A stretch of 64,000 nt of DNA from assembly GCA_034666985.1 (NCBI GenBank), contig JAXDKS010000009.1, positions 7,022 to 71,021 of the forward strand, read 5' to 3'. Shown here piece by piece: positions 31,968 to 40,267 of the stretch; the first letter of the stretch is position 1; the number at the start of each line of letters is the position of its first letter. The notes beneath the pieces were generated by a model that saw only the letters and a program-made list of their open reading frames with translations, was not told the DNA's origin and did no database searches. This DNA is from DATARR01 sp034666985. GTDB taxonomy: Bacteria > Acidobacteriota > Thermoanaerobaculia > Multivoradales > UBA5704. The position numbers and the translations under genes are program-made.

Positions 31968-33230
31968 CTATCGAAGCGGCGATGCTAGAAGAAGCCGGTC
32001 CCAACCGGGCTCGGTGTCGGAGACGGCCGCGAGAAGAGCCAAGCCGACGCCGGCTGCCCCTTCGCGGAAGCCGGGAGCATCGAACCAATCGGACCCCTTG
32101 AGCAGGCGGTAGCCGGCAAACCCGAGGCCGGGCTCCCGGAGGGCGAGGGCTCGGCGCAGCCAGAACCTCGCCGACTCGCCGAACGAGCCTTCGCCGGTTG
32201 CCTGATACAGCCGGTTAAAGAGGTGGCCGACCCCCGCTGCGCCATGGCAGAGCCCGGCATCGAGGACGCCGGAGGTTTCGGCCGGCCAGGCAGCGGCGGC
32301 ACCCGCGATCCGGCGCGCCTCGCCCTCCCAGGAGGCCTCAGCTGCACCGCGCGCGGCCACGAGGAGAGCTGTCGCGATGCCGAGGTCGCCATGACACCAG
32401 GCGAGAGCGCTGCGATCGACTTCGGCTCCCGGGGTGAAGTGATTTGGAAAACGGAACTCGCTCCCGGCCGGGAGCTCCCGGGCCAGCAACCAGGAGACGG
32501 CATCCATGAGGAGCGACCGGGCCTGGCGGGTGGCCACGCCGGCGCGGCAGGTCGAGCCCAAAAAGGCAATCACGCCCGCGAGGCCATGGGCCATGCCGAG
32601 ACTATAGGTACCCTGCGGAAAGAGGTCGCGGTACATGGGCCGGAGGGTCTCAGGTGGGCTGAGGAAGGCGATCCCTTCGGGAGAACGCTCCGCCCGGGCT
32701 TCGAGATGGGCGACCACGGCTTCGAGACAGCGCACCGCTGAAGACCGGGGAAGTCGTTCCAGCGCATAGACGCCGAGGCCGACCACGCCGTTGAGGAGCT
32801 CGTAGCCGGTCTCCCCGGAGGGACGTGAGAGGGAGTCGAGGAGGAGCTCGTCGATCTCCAAGCAACTGTCCTCGTCCTCCTCGAAGAGGCGCCCGGTGAG
32901 ATGGGCCGTGACCCAGGCGATCCCCGTAAATCCGAAGTAGAGACTCTCGGTCAATCGCAGAGTGGCGGCGGCATCGGTCGCCTGATCGAGCAGGTCGATC
33001 GCCGTATCGCCATAGGAACCGCCGGCACCCTGGAAGGCGAGATAGGCCTGAAGCAGGCTCTGGCCCGGCAGTCCGGCGCTGAGCGTGTTCCGCCACCTGG
33101 GAAACGCCTGAACGCTGACGTTGCCGGGGCGAGGTGCTCCGGAGGAAACCGCGGCGGCGATCTCCCGGACGACCGAGAGGATCTGGGCAGCCTCGGGACC
33201 GGAAAAGAGTGAACGCCAGGGCGAGCTCAT
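31968..33230 (-). CDS. LanC-like lanthionine synthetase / cyclase
   Basis: 420 residues, the size of NisC. The expected motifs are in order: GMAHGLAG (His215), WCHGDLG (Cys279, His280), LCHGAAG (Cys328, His329) and a final EGAAGVGLALL. Cys279, Cys328 and His329 match the three zinc ligands and His215 the acid/base of NisC. It would add Cys thiols to dehydrated Ser/Thr in a peptide. The gene stands alone, without lanB, lanM or a transporter next to it. TATGAT lies eight bases before the ATG. Confidence 0.88.
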   Translation of the reverse strand: MSSPWRSLFSGPEAAQILSVVREIAAAVSSGAPRPGNVSVQAFPRWRNTLSAGLPGQSLLQAYLAFQGAGGSYGDTAIDLLDQATDAAATLRLTESLYFGFTGIAWVTAHLTGRLFEEDEDSCLEIDELLLDSLSRPSGETGYELLNGVVGLGVYALERLPRSSAVRCLEAVVAHLEARAERSPEGIAFLSPPETLRPMYRDLFPQGTYSLGMAHGLAGVIAFLGSTCRAGVATRQARSLLMDAVSWLLARELPAGSEFRFPNHFTPGAEVDRSALAWCHGDLGIATALLVAARGAAEASWEGEARRIAGAAAAWPAETSGVLDAGLCHGAAGVGHLFNRLYQATGEGSFGESARFWLRRALALREPGLGFAGYRLLKGSDWFDAPGFREGAAGVGLALLAAVSDTEPGWDRLLLASPLR

Positions 33231-33238
33231 GGCCGCGG

Positions 33239-33244
33239 ATCATA
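33239..33244 (-). promoter_or_regulatory. -10 box for the LanC-like gene
   Basis: TATGAT on the minus strand, eight bases before the ATG at 33230. There is no ribosome site and no obvious -35 box. The message would be nearly leaderless. Confidence 0.45.
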
Positions 33245-33364
33245 CCGTGCCGCCCCCTCCCCACGTTTCAGTCGATCGTGAAATGTCCGAAAAGGGGGTC
33301 TTCAAACCCGCGCCGTTCTAGGGGTTGCAAGATTGGCGGGCCATTTTACGTCTATTAGAGGTTG

Positions 33365-34888
33365 ATGCTATCCCGAGCCACTGCCGCCACGCCATGGGGG
33401 ATTGAAGCACGCCCCGTCCAGATCGAAGTCGACGTCCATAACGGACTCCCGCAGGTCCAGATCGTGGGACTTGCCGACGCCGCGGTGCGCGAGAGCCGCG
33501 AGCGGGTGCGCGCCGCGATCAAGAACTGCGGCTTCGACCTGGAACCCAAGTCCATCATCATCAATCTCGCTCCCGCCGACCTGCGCAAGGAAGGCAACCA
33601 CCTCGATCTCGCCATTGCTCTGGCGATGCTGGTGGCCTACGAACACCTGCCCCAGGAAGCGCTGGAGGGCCGCCTCATCTGCGGCGAGCTGGGCCTGGAC
33701 GGAGCCATCCGCACCGTTCGCGGCGGCCTCGCCATCGCCGACCTCGGACGGCGCCTCGGCTCCCGTGAGGTGCTGCTACCCGCCCCCAATGCTCCGGAGG
33801 CAGCGGCCCTCGGCGCCGTGCCGGTGGTCGGCCTCCGCGGTCTGGCCGAGGCCGTCCACCACCTGACCGGGGTGGACCCCATCCCGGCAGTCACGGCGCC
33901 GCCGATCGCCGACGTCGTCTGGGGGCACGGGCCCGATCTCTCGGAGGTGCGGGGCCAGGAGACCGCCAAGCGGGCTCTCGAGGTGGCGGCCGCGGGCGGG
34001 CACAACCTCCTCTTCCTGGGGCCTCCGGGCTCCGGCAAGACGATGCTCGCCCGCCGCCTTCCCGGCCTGCTGCCTCCCCTCACCCTCGGGGAGTCGATCG
34101 CCGTCACCAAGATCCACTCCCTTGTAGCCGAGGAGCCACCCGCGGGCCTCCTCCATCAGCGCCCGTTCCGCAGTCCTCACACCGGCACCAGCACGGCCGG
34201 AATGATCGGCGGCGGCAGCAATCCCCGTCCGGGCGAAGCGAGCCTGGCCCACAACGGCGTCCTCTTCCTCGACGAGCTGCCGGAGTTCCGGCGCGACACC
34301 CTGGAGGCCCTTCGCCAGCCCTTGGAGGAGGGCTTCGTCACCGTCGTCCGGGCCCGCGCCCGCCTCGCCTTCCCAGCCCGCTTCAGCCTTCTCGCCGCGA
34401 TGAATCCGTGCCCGTGCGGGCATCTGGGAGATCCCCGATACTGCTGTCGCTGTCCCCCGCCCCTCATCGAGCGCTACCGCGGCCGGGTTTCGGGTCCCCT
34501 GCTCGACCGCATCGACCTCCACGTCGAGGTGCCGGCGGTGAGCCTCAAGGAGCTCCGTTCCGGTCCCGGCGAGACCACCGCCGACGTGGCGCGCCGAGTC
34601 GCGGAGGCCCGCAAGGTTCAGCTCGACCGCTTCGGGCTCGAAGTGCCGACCCCGAACAACGCCGCCATGGGTCCCGAGCAGCTCCGCCGCTTCTGCGCCC
34701 TCGACACCGCCGGCCGGGCTCTCCTCGACGCCGCTTTCGAGAAGCTCGGCCTCTCTGCCCGTGCCATCGACCGCGTCCTCAAGGTCGCCCGCACTATCGC
34801 CGACCTCGCCGGGAGCGACGCCATCCGCGCCTCGCACCTCGCCGAGGCAATCCAGTATCGCAGCCTCGACCGGCGGGTGGTGGGATGA
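33365..34888 (+). CDS. comM: YifB/ComM family Mg-chelatase-like AAA+ ATPase
   Basis: 507 residues. The N-terminal ChlI-type domain has GLPQVQIVGLADAAVRESRERVRAAI. The AAA+ core has Walker A GPPGSGKT (about 220-227), FRSPHTGTS, Walker B LFLDELPEF and the AMNPCPCGHLGDP zinc-like motif. ComM is a branch-migration helicase for natural transformation in some species. ATG at 33365 lies six bases after TATTAG; a TTG precedes it by one codon. The stop overlaps the next start (ATGA). Confidence 0.93.
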   Translation: MLSRATAATPWGIEARPVQIEVDVHNGLPQVQIVGLADAAVRESRERVRAAIKNCGFDLEPKSIIINLAPADLRKEGNHLDLAIALAMLVAYEHLPQEALEGRLICGELGLDGAIRTVRGGLAIADLGRRLGSREVLLPAPNAPEAAALGAVPVVGLRGLAEAVHHLTGVDPIPAVTAPPIADVVWGHGPDLSEVRGQETAKRALEVAAAGGHNLLFLGPPGSGKTMLARRLPGLLPPLTLGESIAVTKIHSLVAEEPPAGLLHQRPFRSPHTGTSTAGMIGGGSNPRPGEASLAHNGVLFLDELPEFRRDTLEALRQPLEEGFVTVVRARARLAFPARFSLLAAMNPCPCGHLGDPRYCCRCPPPLIERYRGRVSGPLLDRIDLHVEVPAVSLKELRSGPGETTADVARRVAEARKVQLDRFGLEVPTPNNAAMGPEQLRRFCALDTAGRALLDAAFEKLGLSARAIDRVLKVARTIADLAGSDAIRASHLAEAIQYRSLDRRVVG

Positions 34889-35283
34889 AGCTCCTCCGCA
34901 TCGCCAAAGGGAGATGGGAAGTTTTGGCCCCCGTGGACCCGGAAGGGCGCTGCCCGGTGCTCGACCTGCTCGCTCAACCCGGCGCCGGATCGCCCGAGAC
35001 CCGAACGTTCCTGAGCCGGTTCCTGCGGGTCTACCTGCCCCTCGAAGGACCGCCGGCGTCGAGCCTCCCGCGTTGTAGGTCGCTCGCGGAAGGCGTTTTC
35101 GAGCTTCGTCCCCAGCCCAAGCAGGAGCCGGCCGTCCTCTTCTTCGCGGACGAGGGCCAGCGCATCGTCTGCATGAGCGCCCTGAGCTCCAGAGGGCTCT
35201 ATTTCGAAGCGAAGTCCACATGCAGCCTCCACATCTCGGAGGAGGAGCATATGACTCAGGTCGATCGGAGGAATTTGCGATGA
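34885..35283 (+). CDS. HigB/Gp49-like toxin paralogue 1 (orphan copy)
   Basis: 132 residues. The first 100 or so (MKLLRIAKGRWEVLAPVDPE, GRCPVLDLL, VFELRPQPK, EPAVLFFADEGQRIVCMSAL) match the next gene position by position and fit the phage Gp49/HigB RelE-like family. The last 30 residues differ from the partner and lack its AKLARE-like helix, so this copy may be inactive. It is coupled to comM by ATGA and to the next toxin gene by another ATGA overlap. No antitoxin directly follows it. Confidence 0.7.
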   Translation: MKLLRIAKGRWEVLAPVDPEGRCPVLDLLAQPGAGSPETRTFLSRFLRVYLPLEGPPASSLPRCRSLAEGVFELRPQPKQEPAVLFFADEGQRIVCMSALSSRGLYFEAKSTCSLHISEEEHMTQVDRRNLR

Positions 35284-35735
35284 AGCCGGGAAAGGTCTTG
35301 ACGTTCGTTAACCGTGGAGTTAACATGAGACTCGCAAGGATCGGCTGGGGCGTGTGGGAGGTTCTGGCCGTCGTGGATCCGCGCGGGCGATGCCAAGTGC
35401 TGGATTTCCTGGATCAGCTCGGTGCGAATTACGCGGCGGCGCGCCGGCTGATGCTTCTGTTCCTTCAAGTCCGGTTGCCTGAAGATGGACCGCCCATGAG
35501 CAACGTCCAGCTCTGCAAGCCGCTTGGAGACGGCCTTTTCGAGCTCAGGAGACAGCCGAAGGGCCAGAAGCTTCGAGTCGTGTTCTTCTACGACGAAGGC
35601 CACCGGATCGTGTGTACGAACGCCTTCTGCAAAGCGGAGACGACCCCGCGAACCGAATTGGCGCTCGCCAGAAGTCTGCGGAAGCACTACCTGATGGCGA
35701 AGCTCGCCCGAGAGCTGAGCATCGAGGAGGTCTGA
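35280..35735 (+). CDS. HigB/Gp49-like toxin paralogue 2
   Basis: 151 residues from ATG 35280, or 136 from ATG 35325. The latter gives MRLARIGWGVWEVLAVVDPR, aligned with the start of paralogue 1. Typical Gp49 features: GRCQVLDFLDQLGANY, LFELRRQPKG, VVFFYDEGHRIVCTNAF and a C-terminal helix. Such toxins are ribosome-dependent mRNA nucleases. It is followed one base later by an XRE antitoxin gene, the HigBA order (toxin first). Two GTTAAC sites lie just before ATG 35325. Confidence 0.8.
   Translation: MKPGKVLTFVNRGVNMRLARIGWGVWEVLAVVDPRGRCQVLDFLDQLGANYAAARRLMLLFLQVRLPEDGPPMSNVQLCKPLGDGLFELRRQPKGQKLRVVFFYDEGHRIVCTNAFCKAETTPRTELALARSLRKHYLMAKLARELSIEEV
35307..35324. promoter_or_regulatory. Paired GTTAAC sites, putative toxin-antitoxin operator
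   Basis: GTTAAC occurs at 35307-35312 and 35319-35324, 12 bases centre to centre, directly before ATG 35325. TTGACG (35298-35303) with TAACAT 17 bases later overlaps them. Autoregulation by the XRE antitoxin is plausible but unproved. Confidence 0.4.
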
Positions 35736-35736
35736 G

Positions 35737-36105
35737 ATGGTCGATCTGGAAAGCAAACTGGCGAAAAACCTGGAAAAGTACCAGCGCATGTTCGACGAAG
35801 CCTTGGCCTCTCCGGAAGCCTGGGAGGACGGTCCCGTCGTCGAATTCACCGAGGACCTCTGCCGGCTGATGAAGGAGAAAAACGTCTCCCGCGCGGATCT
35901 GGCGAAGAAGATCGGGACCTCCCGCGCCTACGTCACCAAGCTGCTCGGGGGCAACGCCAACTTCACCCTGGCGACCATGGTGAAGCTCGCCTTTGCGCTC
36001 GATGGCGCCGTGCACGTCCATATCGCCGACAAGTGGGCCGTCACCCGCTGGCACGACGAGATCCCCGGACAGGTGCCTGAATCGGAGGGAGAGGAGAAGA
36101 GCTGA
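35737..36105 (+). CDS. XRE-family HigA-like antitoxin
   Basis: 122 residues. The helix-turn-helix spans about residues 45-85 (MKEKNVSRADLAKKIGTSRA, then YVTKLLGGNANFTLATMVKL), and the N-terminal 40 residues are helical. The ending VHIADKWAVTRWHDEIPGQ is typical of antitoxins beside Gp49-like toxins. It would neutralise the toxin at 35280 and repress the operon. It begins one base after the toxin stop. Confidence 0.85.
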   Translation: MVDLESKLAKNLEKYQRMFDEALASPEAWEDGPVVEFTEDLCRLMKEKNVSRADLAKKIGTSRAYVTKLLGGNANFTLATMVKLAFALDGAVHVHIADKWAVTRWHDEIPGQVPESEGEEKS

Positions 36106-36165
36106 TCCGGCGGGGAGCCCTTTTCTACCCTCTCCAGGAAGCTGGCACCCGGCCCCGGTCCGGTC

Positions 36166-36171
36166 TATACT
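36166..36171 (+). promoter_or_regulatory. -10 box before the hybrid histidine kinase
   Basis: TATACT about 30 bases before the ATG at 36201. A TGGCAC stands 17 bases upstream but is a poor -35 and lacks the TTGC needed for a sigma-54 site. Confidence 0.4.
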
Positions 36172-36200
36172 GCCCAGGAACTTTTCAAAACACCGGCGGG

Positions 36201-38018
36201 ATGCCGAAGGGGGGCTGGCCAGTGCCATCGGGGCCACCTGGCAGAGGGCTCGCGGGGAGCGTCGCGCGGCGGATCTCCTCCTGGCTGCAGGCCGGGCTCG
36301 ATCCGCGAACGGCGGATCCGCGGCGACTGCGTAGCGTCCGCTACTCCGGAGTCGTCGCTCTGGGGGTGCTCGGCGTGGGAGCCTTCCTTCTCCTGCGCGC
36401 CCTTGCAGCGGGAGCGGCCACGCAGATGGTGATCGCCTTGGCGGCGATCATTACGGGCGTGGTCCTCCGGCCGATCGTCAACTCCTTCCACCCCCCACGG
36501 CTCGCCGGTCACGTCCCGCCGCTCCTGCTCTTCTCCCTGATCGCTGTCTCCCACTTCGCCGGGGGACCCGCGGCGCTCGGCCTCTCCTGGCTCGAGCTCG
36601 TGCCGCCGGCCGCGGCGGCGGCCACCGGCGCCGCGGGCTGCTGGGCTTGGAGCGGCCTCGCTCTGGCCGTCGTGCTGGCGGCCGGTCCGGGAGCGCCCGA
36701 CGTCGTCGATCGCCTGGGAGCGCTCGTCGCTCTGGCCGCGCTGAGCTCCGGCTTCGTGCGCCACGGCCTGGGCTCCGAGCGAGCGCTGGCACGGGAGATT
36801 GCGGTGCGCAAGAAGACCGAGCAGGAGGCACGCGCCGCCGACCTCGCGAAGAGCGAGTTCCTCGCCAACATGAGCCACGAGATCCGTACGCCGATGAATG
36901 GCGTGATCGGGATGGCCGAGCTGCTGCTCCTCTCCGACCTCGCCCCGGAGCAGCGCGAGAGAGCCGAAGCCATCAGCACCTCGGCCGAAGCCCTGCTCAC
37001 CCTGGTCGACGACATCCTCGACCTGTCGAAGATCGAAGCCGGCCGGCTGCGGCTCCAGGAAGGCGAGGTCGACCTGCACGCACTGGCCGGGGGGATGGTG
37101 CGCCTCCTCCGGCCGAAGGCGGAGGGCAAAGGAGTGACGCTTGGGCTGGAGATTGCGGCAGGGGTGCCGCCGCGAGTCCGGGCTGATCCGGCGCGGCTGC
37201 GCCAGGTGCTCTTGAACCTGGTGGGCAACGCGGTGAAGTTCACCCCCGCGGGCTCGGTGAACGTCCGTTTCGAGGTCGAGCCGCCGGCATCCCTGCGCGT
37301 CCTCGTGCGCGACACCGGGATCGGCATCTCGCCGCAGTATCAGGAGCGCCTCTTCGCTCCCTTCTCACAAGCCGACAGCACCGCGGCCCGTGGCTTCGGC
37401 GGCAGCGGCCTGGGGCTCGCCATCTCCCGCCGTCTCGTGGAGCTGATGGACGGGCAGATCGGCGTCGAGAGTGTGCACGGGGTGGGCTCGACCTTCTGGT
37501 TCCGCATCCCGTTGCGCCCCGCGGCGACCGCCACCAGCCCGGCGGCCGCTCCGGCCGAGGCTCCGGGGAACGACGCGACGCCCAACTCTCTGGACGGCGT
37601 CCGCCTCCTCGCCGTCGAAGACAACCCGGTCAATCAGCAGGTCCTCCTCGCCCAGCTCGCCGCGCTCGGCCTCGCCGGCGACCTGGTGTCGGACGGCCAG
37701 GAGGCGCTCGACGCCCTGGAGCGGCAGACCTACGACCTGGTCCTCATGGATTGCCAGCTCCCCGGGCTCGACGGCTACGAGACCACACGCCGCTGGCGCC
37801 GGCGGGAGGCGGCCGGCCGGAGGATCCCGATCATCGCCGTCACCGCCCACGCCATGCGGGGCGAACGGGAGAAATGCCTGGCCGCCGGCATGGACGACCA
37901 CATCGCGAAACCCTTTCGGTTGGATGAGCTGGCGGCGGTCGTCGGGCGCTGGCTCCCCCTGCCCCAGCCGCACGCTCCCGCCGTGGCGGTCAGCGAGCCC
38001 CGGCGCGCGCCGGAGTGA
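36201..38018 (+). CDS. Membrane hybrid histidine kinase with receiver domain
   Basis: 605 residues. Four to six hydrophobic segments lie between about 48 and 190 with no large periplasmic loop. The HisKA H-box NMSHEIRTPMNGV has His226. The ATPase domain has an N-box (NLVGNAVKFTP), DTGIGIS and GGSGLGLAIS. A C-terminal receiver carries the acceptor Asp in LVLMDCQLPGLDG and Lys in HIAKPF. The signal is unknown and no separate response regulator is adjacent. The 3' end converges with the Ser/Thr kinase gene (29-base overlap). Confidence 0.9.
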   Translation: MPKGGWPVPSGPPGRGLAGSVARRISSWLQAGLDPRTADPRRLRSVRYSGVVALGVLGVGAFLLLRALAAGAATQMVIALAAIITGVVLRPIVNSFHPPRLAGHVPPLLLFSLIAVSHFAGGPAALGLSWLELVPPAAAAATGAAGCWAWSGLALAVVLAAGPGAPDVVDRLGALVALAALSSGFVRHGLGSERALAREIAVRKKTEQEARAADLAKSEFLANMSHEIRTPMNGVIGMAELLLLSDLAPEQRERAEAISTSAEALLTLVDDILDLSKIEAGRLRLQEGEVDLHALAGGMVRLLRPKAEGKGVTLGLEIAAGVPPRVRADPARLRQVLLNLVGNAVKFTPAGSVNVRFEVEPPASLRVLVRDTGIGISPQYQERLFAPFSQADSTAARGFGGSGLGLAISRRLVELMDGQIGVESVHGVGSTFWFRIPLRPAATATSPAAAPAEAPGNDATPNSLDGVRLLAVEDNPVNQQVLLAQLAALGLAGDLVSDGQEALDALERQTYDLVLMDCQLPGLDGYETTRRWRRREAAGRRIPIIAVTAHAMRGEREKCLAAGMDDHIAKPFRLDELAAVVGRWLPLPQPHAPAVAVSEPRRAPE

Positions 38019-40188
38019 CGGCGGCGCGCTTCTCCAACTCCACGGCCTCCGGCTCCCGGCCCATCGCCCGCAGCAGGCGGGCATAATCGCGCAGCGGCGC
38101 CGCGATCTTCTCGGACCCTGGAGGGAAAGCCCGCTCGTCGATGGCGACGGCGCGGCGATACAGACCTTCGGCCTCGGCATAGCGCTTCCGGTCGCGGTAG
38201 AAGCTCGCCAGTTTGGCCAGCGAGAAGGCGACGTCGGGATGATCGGTCCCCAGGCTCTTCTCGTGCAGGGCGATGGCCCGCCGGTACGCCTCCTCGGCTT
38301 CGCGATCCCGCCCCATCCCTTCATAGCAACTGGCGAGGTTGGTGGTCACCAGGCCGATGCGATGATGCTCGGGACCGAGAGTCTTTTCCCAGATCCTCAG
38401 CGCACGGGCGTGGAGGGGAAGGGCCTCGGCGTAGCGATGCTGGTTCTGCGTCGAGAGGGCCAGCGACTCGAGGGTGGCGGCGAGATCGGGGTGGTCCGGT
38501 GGGAGGACTCGCTCGCGGATGGCGAGGACGCGCCGGAACAACTCGTCCCCCTCGGCATACCGCTTCTGATTCACGCGGACGAGGGCCAGGTTGTTGAGCG
38601 TCATCGCCACGTCGGGATGCTCGGGCCCGAGAGCGGCTTGGCGGATCTTCAGAGCGCGCTGGAAGAACGTCTCCGCCTTTTCGAGCTCGCCCCCATATCC
38701 GTAAACGATGCCGAGGCTGTTCAGGGTCATGGCAACCTCGGGATCGTCGGGACCGAGCCTCTTCTCCTGGATCGCCAGCGCCTCCCGCAAGAGCGCCTCC
38801 GTCTCCGGCCGGTGCTGCATCTGAGAGACCTGCCCGAGGTGCTGAAGGCTCGCCGCCAAGTCGAGATCGGCACTGAGATCGGTACTGGGGAGCCGGCGCC
38901 GGGTCGCCACCGCCTCTTCGAGCAGCGAGCGTGCCTGTGCGTAGAGGCCGAGCTTGTGATCGATCAGCCCGATCGTATCCAGCAGCCGGGCGCGGCTCGC
39001 CGGCTGATCGCGCAACCCATGGCGGATCTGCTCCGCTCCGCGGTCCAGGAGCTCGCGGGCGGTGACGGTGCCGCCTCGCGCCTCCCCGGGGTCCGAGACC
39101 TTGAAGATGTCGACCAGGAACGACGACACCTCCTCGGCCTCGCGGCGCGCCTGCTCGGCGTCGGCACGCGCCCGCAGCGCGGCGTCGCGCTCGCGCCGCA
39201 GGTCGAGGGTGTACTTGACGCCGGCGAGAATCAGCAGCAGGACGGCGGCGGCGATCGCCAGCGCCCGCAGGCGGCGCTTCGGCTTGTCGCGGATATGGCG
39301 CAGCCGCCGCAACGCCGCCGCGGCCGTGGGGCGCACCTCGGGAGCGAGAGACTTCAGAGCCTCGATGAGCTCCGTCAGATCCGGAGCGAGCCCGGCGACG
39401 GGCAGCGTGTCGGCTTCCTGCACTTTGACCAGCAGCAGGTGCGGCGGCAGGTCCCGTTCATAGCCCGGCTTGCCGGTGAGCAGCTCCTGGAGGAAGAGGC
39501 CGAAGGCATACATGTCGCTCGCCGTGGTGACCTTCTCCCCGCGCGCCTGCTCCGGGCTCATGCACACGACCGTGCCCACCCGGCCGCCGAGCTCGGTGCG
39601 AACGTAACCGGTGGCGTCGCCAACCGCCATGCCGGCACCGGTCTCCCCCACCGGCGCGTCGCCCGCGGCCTGAGCGAGGCCGAAGTCGAGCACCTTGACC
39701 ACCCCGCCATCGGTCAGCATGACGTTGGCGAGCTTGAGGTCGCGGTGGATGATCCCCTTCGAGTGAGCGGCCTCGAGGGCCTCGGCCACCTGCTCGGCGA
39801 TCCGCAGCCCCGCCGCGGGGTCGATCGCTCCGGCGTCGAGGGCTTGCCGCAGGTTGCGGCCGCGGATCCGTTCGAGGACCAGGAAGTCGCCCCCGGAGGT
39901 CTCCAGATAGTCGTGGATGGCGCAGATGCCCGGGTGATCGAGCTGCGACAGGGCCCGCGCCTCGCGCAGGAAGCGCGCCTTGGCCGCGGCGTCGAGACGG
40001 TCGCCGCGGATCGCCTTGAGCGCCACCTCGCGGTGAAGCTTCTCGTCGAAGCCGACGTAGACCGCGCCCATGCCGCCTTCGGCCATGAGCTCGACGATGC
40101 GGATGTTGCCGATCTTCTCGCCGGGGAGCGGAGAGCGGGACGAGGGCCCGGGCTCGGGCTGCGGTGAGGAGAGGTCCGCCGGCGCCAT
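37990..40188 (-). CDS. Membrane serine/threonine protein kinase with TPR tail
   Basis: 732 residues. Kinase domain about 30-290: P-loop AEGGMGAVY (36-44), Lys58, HRDLKLAN and DFGLAQ. One membrane segment near 310 (AIAAAVLLLILAGVKYTL) is followed by a coiled stretch and about seven kinesin-light-chain-like TPRs of 42 residues (GPDDPEVAMTLNSLGIVYG; GPEHPDVAMTLNNLALV). This layout is common in Acidobacteriota and planctomycetes. ATG at 40188 is chosen, 18 bases after the predicted transcription start. Confidence 0.9.
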   Translation of the reverse strand: MAPADLSSPQPEPGPSSRSPLPGEKIGNIRIVELMAEGGMGAVYVGFDEKLHREVALKAIRGDRLDAAAKARFLREARALSQLDHPGICAIHDYLETSGGDFLVLERIRGRNLRQALDAGAIDPAAGLRIAEQVAEALEAAHSKGIIHRDLKLANVMLTDGGVVKVLDFGLAQAAGDAPVGETGAGMAVGDATGYVRTELGGRVGTVVCMSPEQARGEKVTTASDMYAFGLFLQELLTGKPGYERDLPPHLLLVKVQEADTLPVAGLAPDLTELIEALKSLAPEVRPTAAAALRRLRHIRDKPKRRLRALAIAAAVLLLILAGVKYTLDLRRERDAALRARADAEQARREAEEVSSFLVDIFKVSDPGEARGGTVTARELLDRGAEQIRHGLRDQPASRARLLDTIGLIDHKLGLYAQARSLLEEAVATRRRLPSTDLSADLDLAASLQHLGQVSQMQHRPETEALLREALAIQEKRLGPDDPEVAMTLNSLGIVYGYGGELEKAETFFQRALKIRQAALGPEHPDVAMTLNNLALVRVNQKRYAEGDELFRRVLAIRERVLPPDHPDLAATLESLALSTQNQHRYAEALPLHARALRIWEKTLGPEHHRIGLVTTNLASCYEGMGRDREAEEAYRRAIALHEKSLGTDHPDVAFSLAKLASFYRDRKRYAEAEGLYRRAVAIDERAFPPGSEKIAAPLRDYARLLRAMGREPEAVELEKRAAVTPARAGAR

Positions 40189-40212
40189 GACTGATCCAGG
40201 AAGAGCGGACGG

Positions 40213-40239
40213 ATTATACGCTCTCTGCCTCCTTGCCAA
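40213..40239 (-). promoter_or_regulatory. Promoter of the Ser/Thr kinase gene
   Basis: On the minus strand, TTGGCA (40239-40234), 15 bases, TATAAT (40218-40213). The -10 is perfect but the spacing is short. The -35 overlaps that of the divergent reductase gene within CTTGCCAAG. Confidence 0.55.
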
Positions 40240-40261
40240 GGGACTCCACCTGATCTACCTT
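40233..40261 (+). promoter_or_regulatory. Promoter of the aldo/keto reductase gene, leaderless
   Basis: TTGCCA, 17 bases, TACCTT, then six bases to the ATG at 40268, so transcription should start at the start codon. Confidence 0.6.
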
Positions 40262-40267
40262 GAACGC

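Noticed and set aside
31592..33364. A lanthipeptide dehydratase (lanB or lanM) beside the LanC-like gene
   Set aside because: Both strands between the glycosyltransferase and comM were read, and there is no frame large enough to encode one.
36143..36171. TGGCAC before the hybrid histidine kinase as a sigma-54 site
   Set aside because: The TTGC element at the right distance is missing; only a sigma-70-type TATACT is credible.
37471..40167. A plus-strand open frame of nearly 900 codons opposite the Ser/Thr kinase gene
   Set aside because: It is the antisense of a GC-rich kinase/TPR gene with clear motifs; its product is Arg/Pro/Ser-rich and has no recognisable domain. The same applies to other long antisense frames, such as those opposite the lptC-lptA fusion and rpoN.
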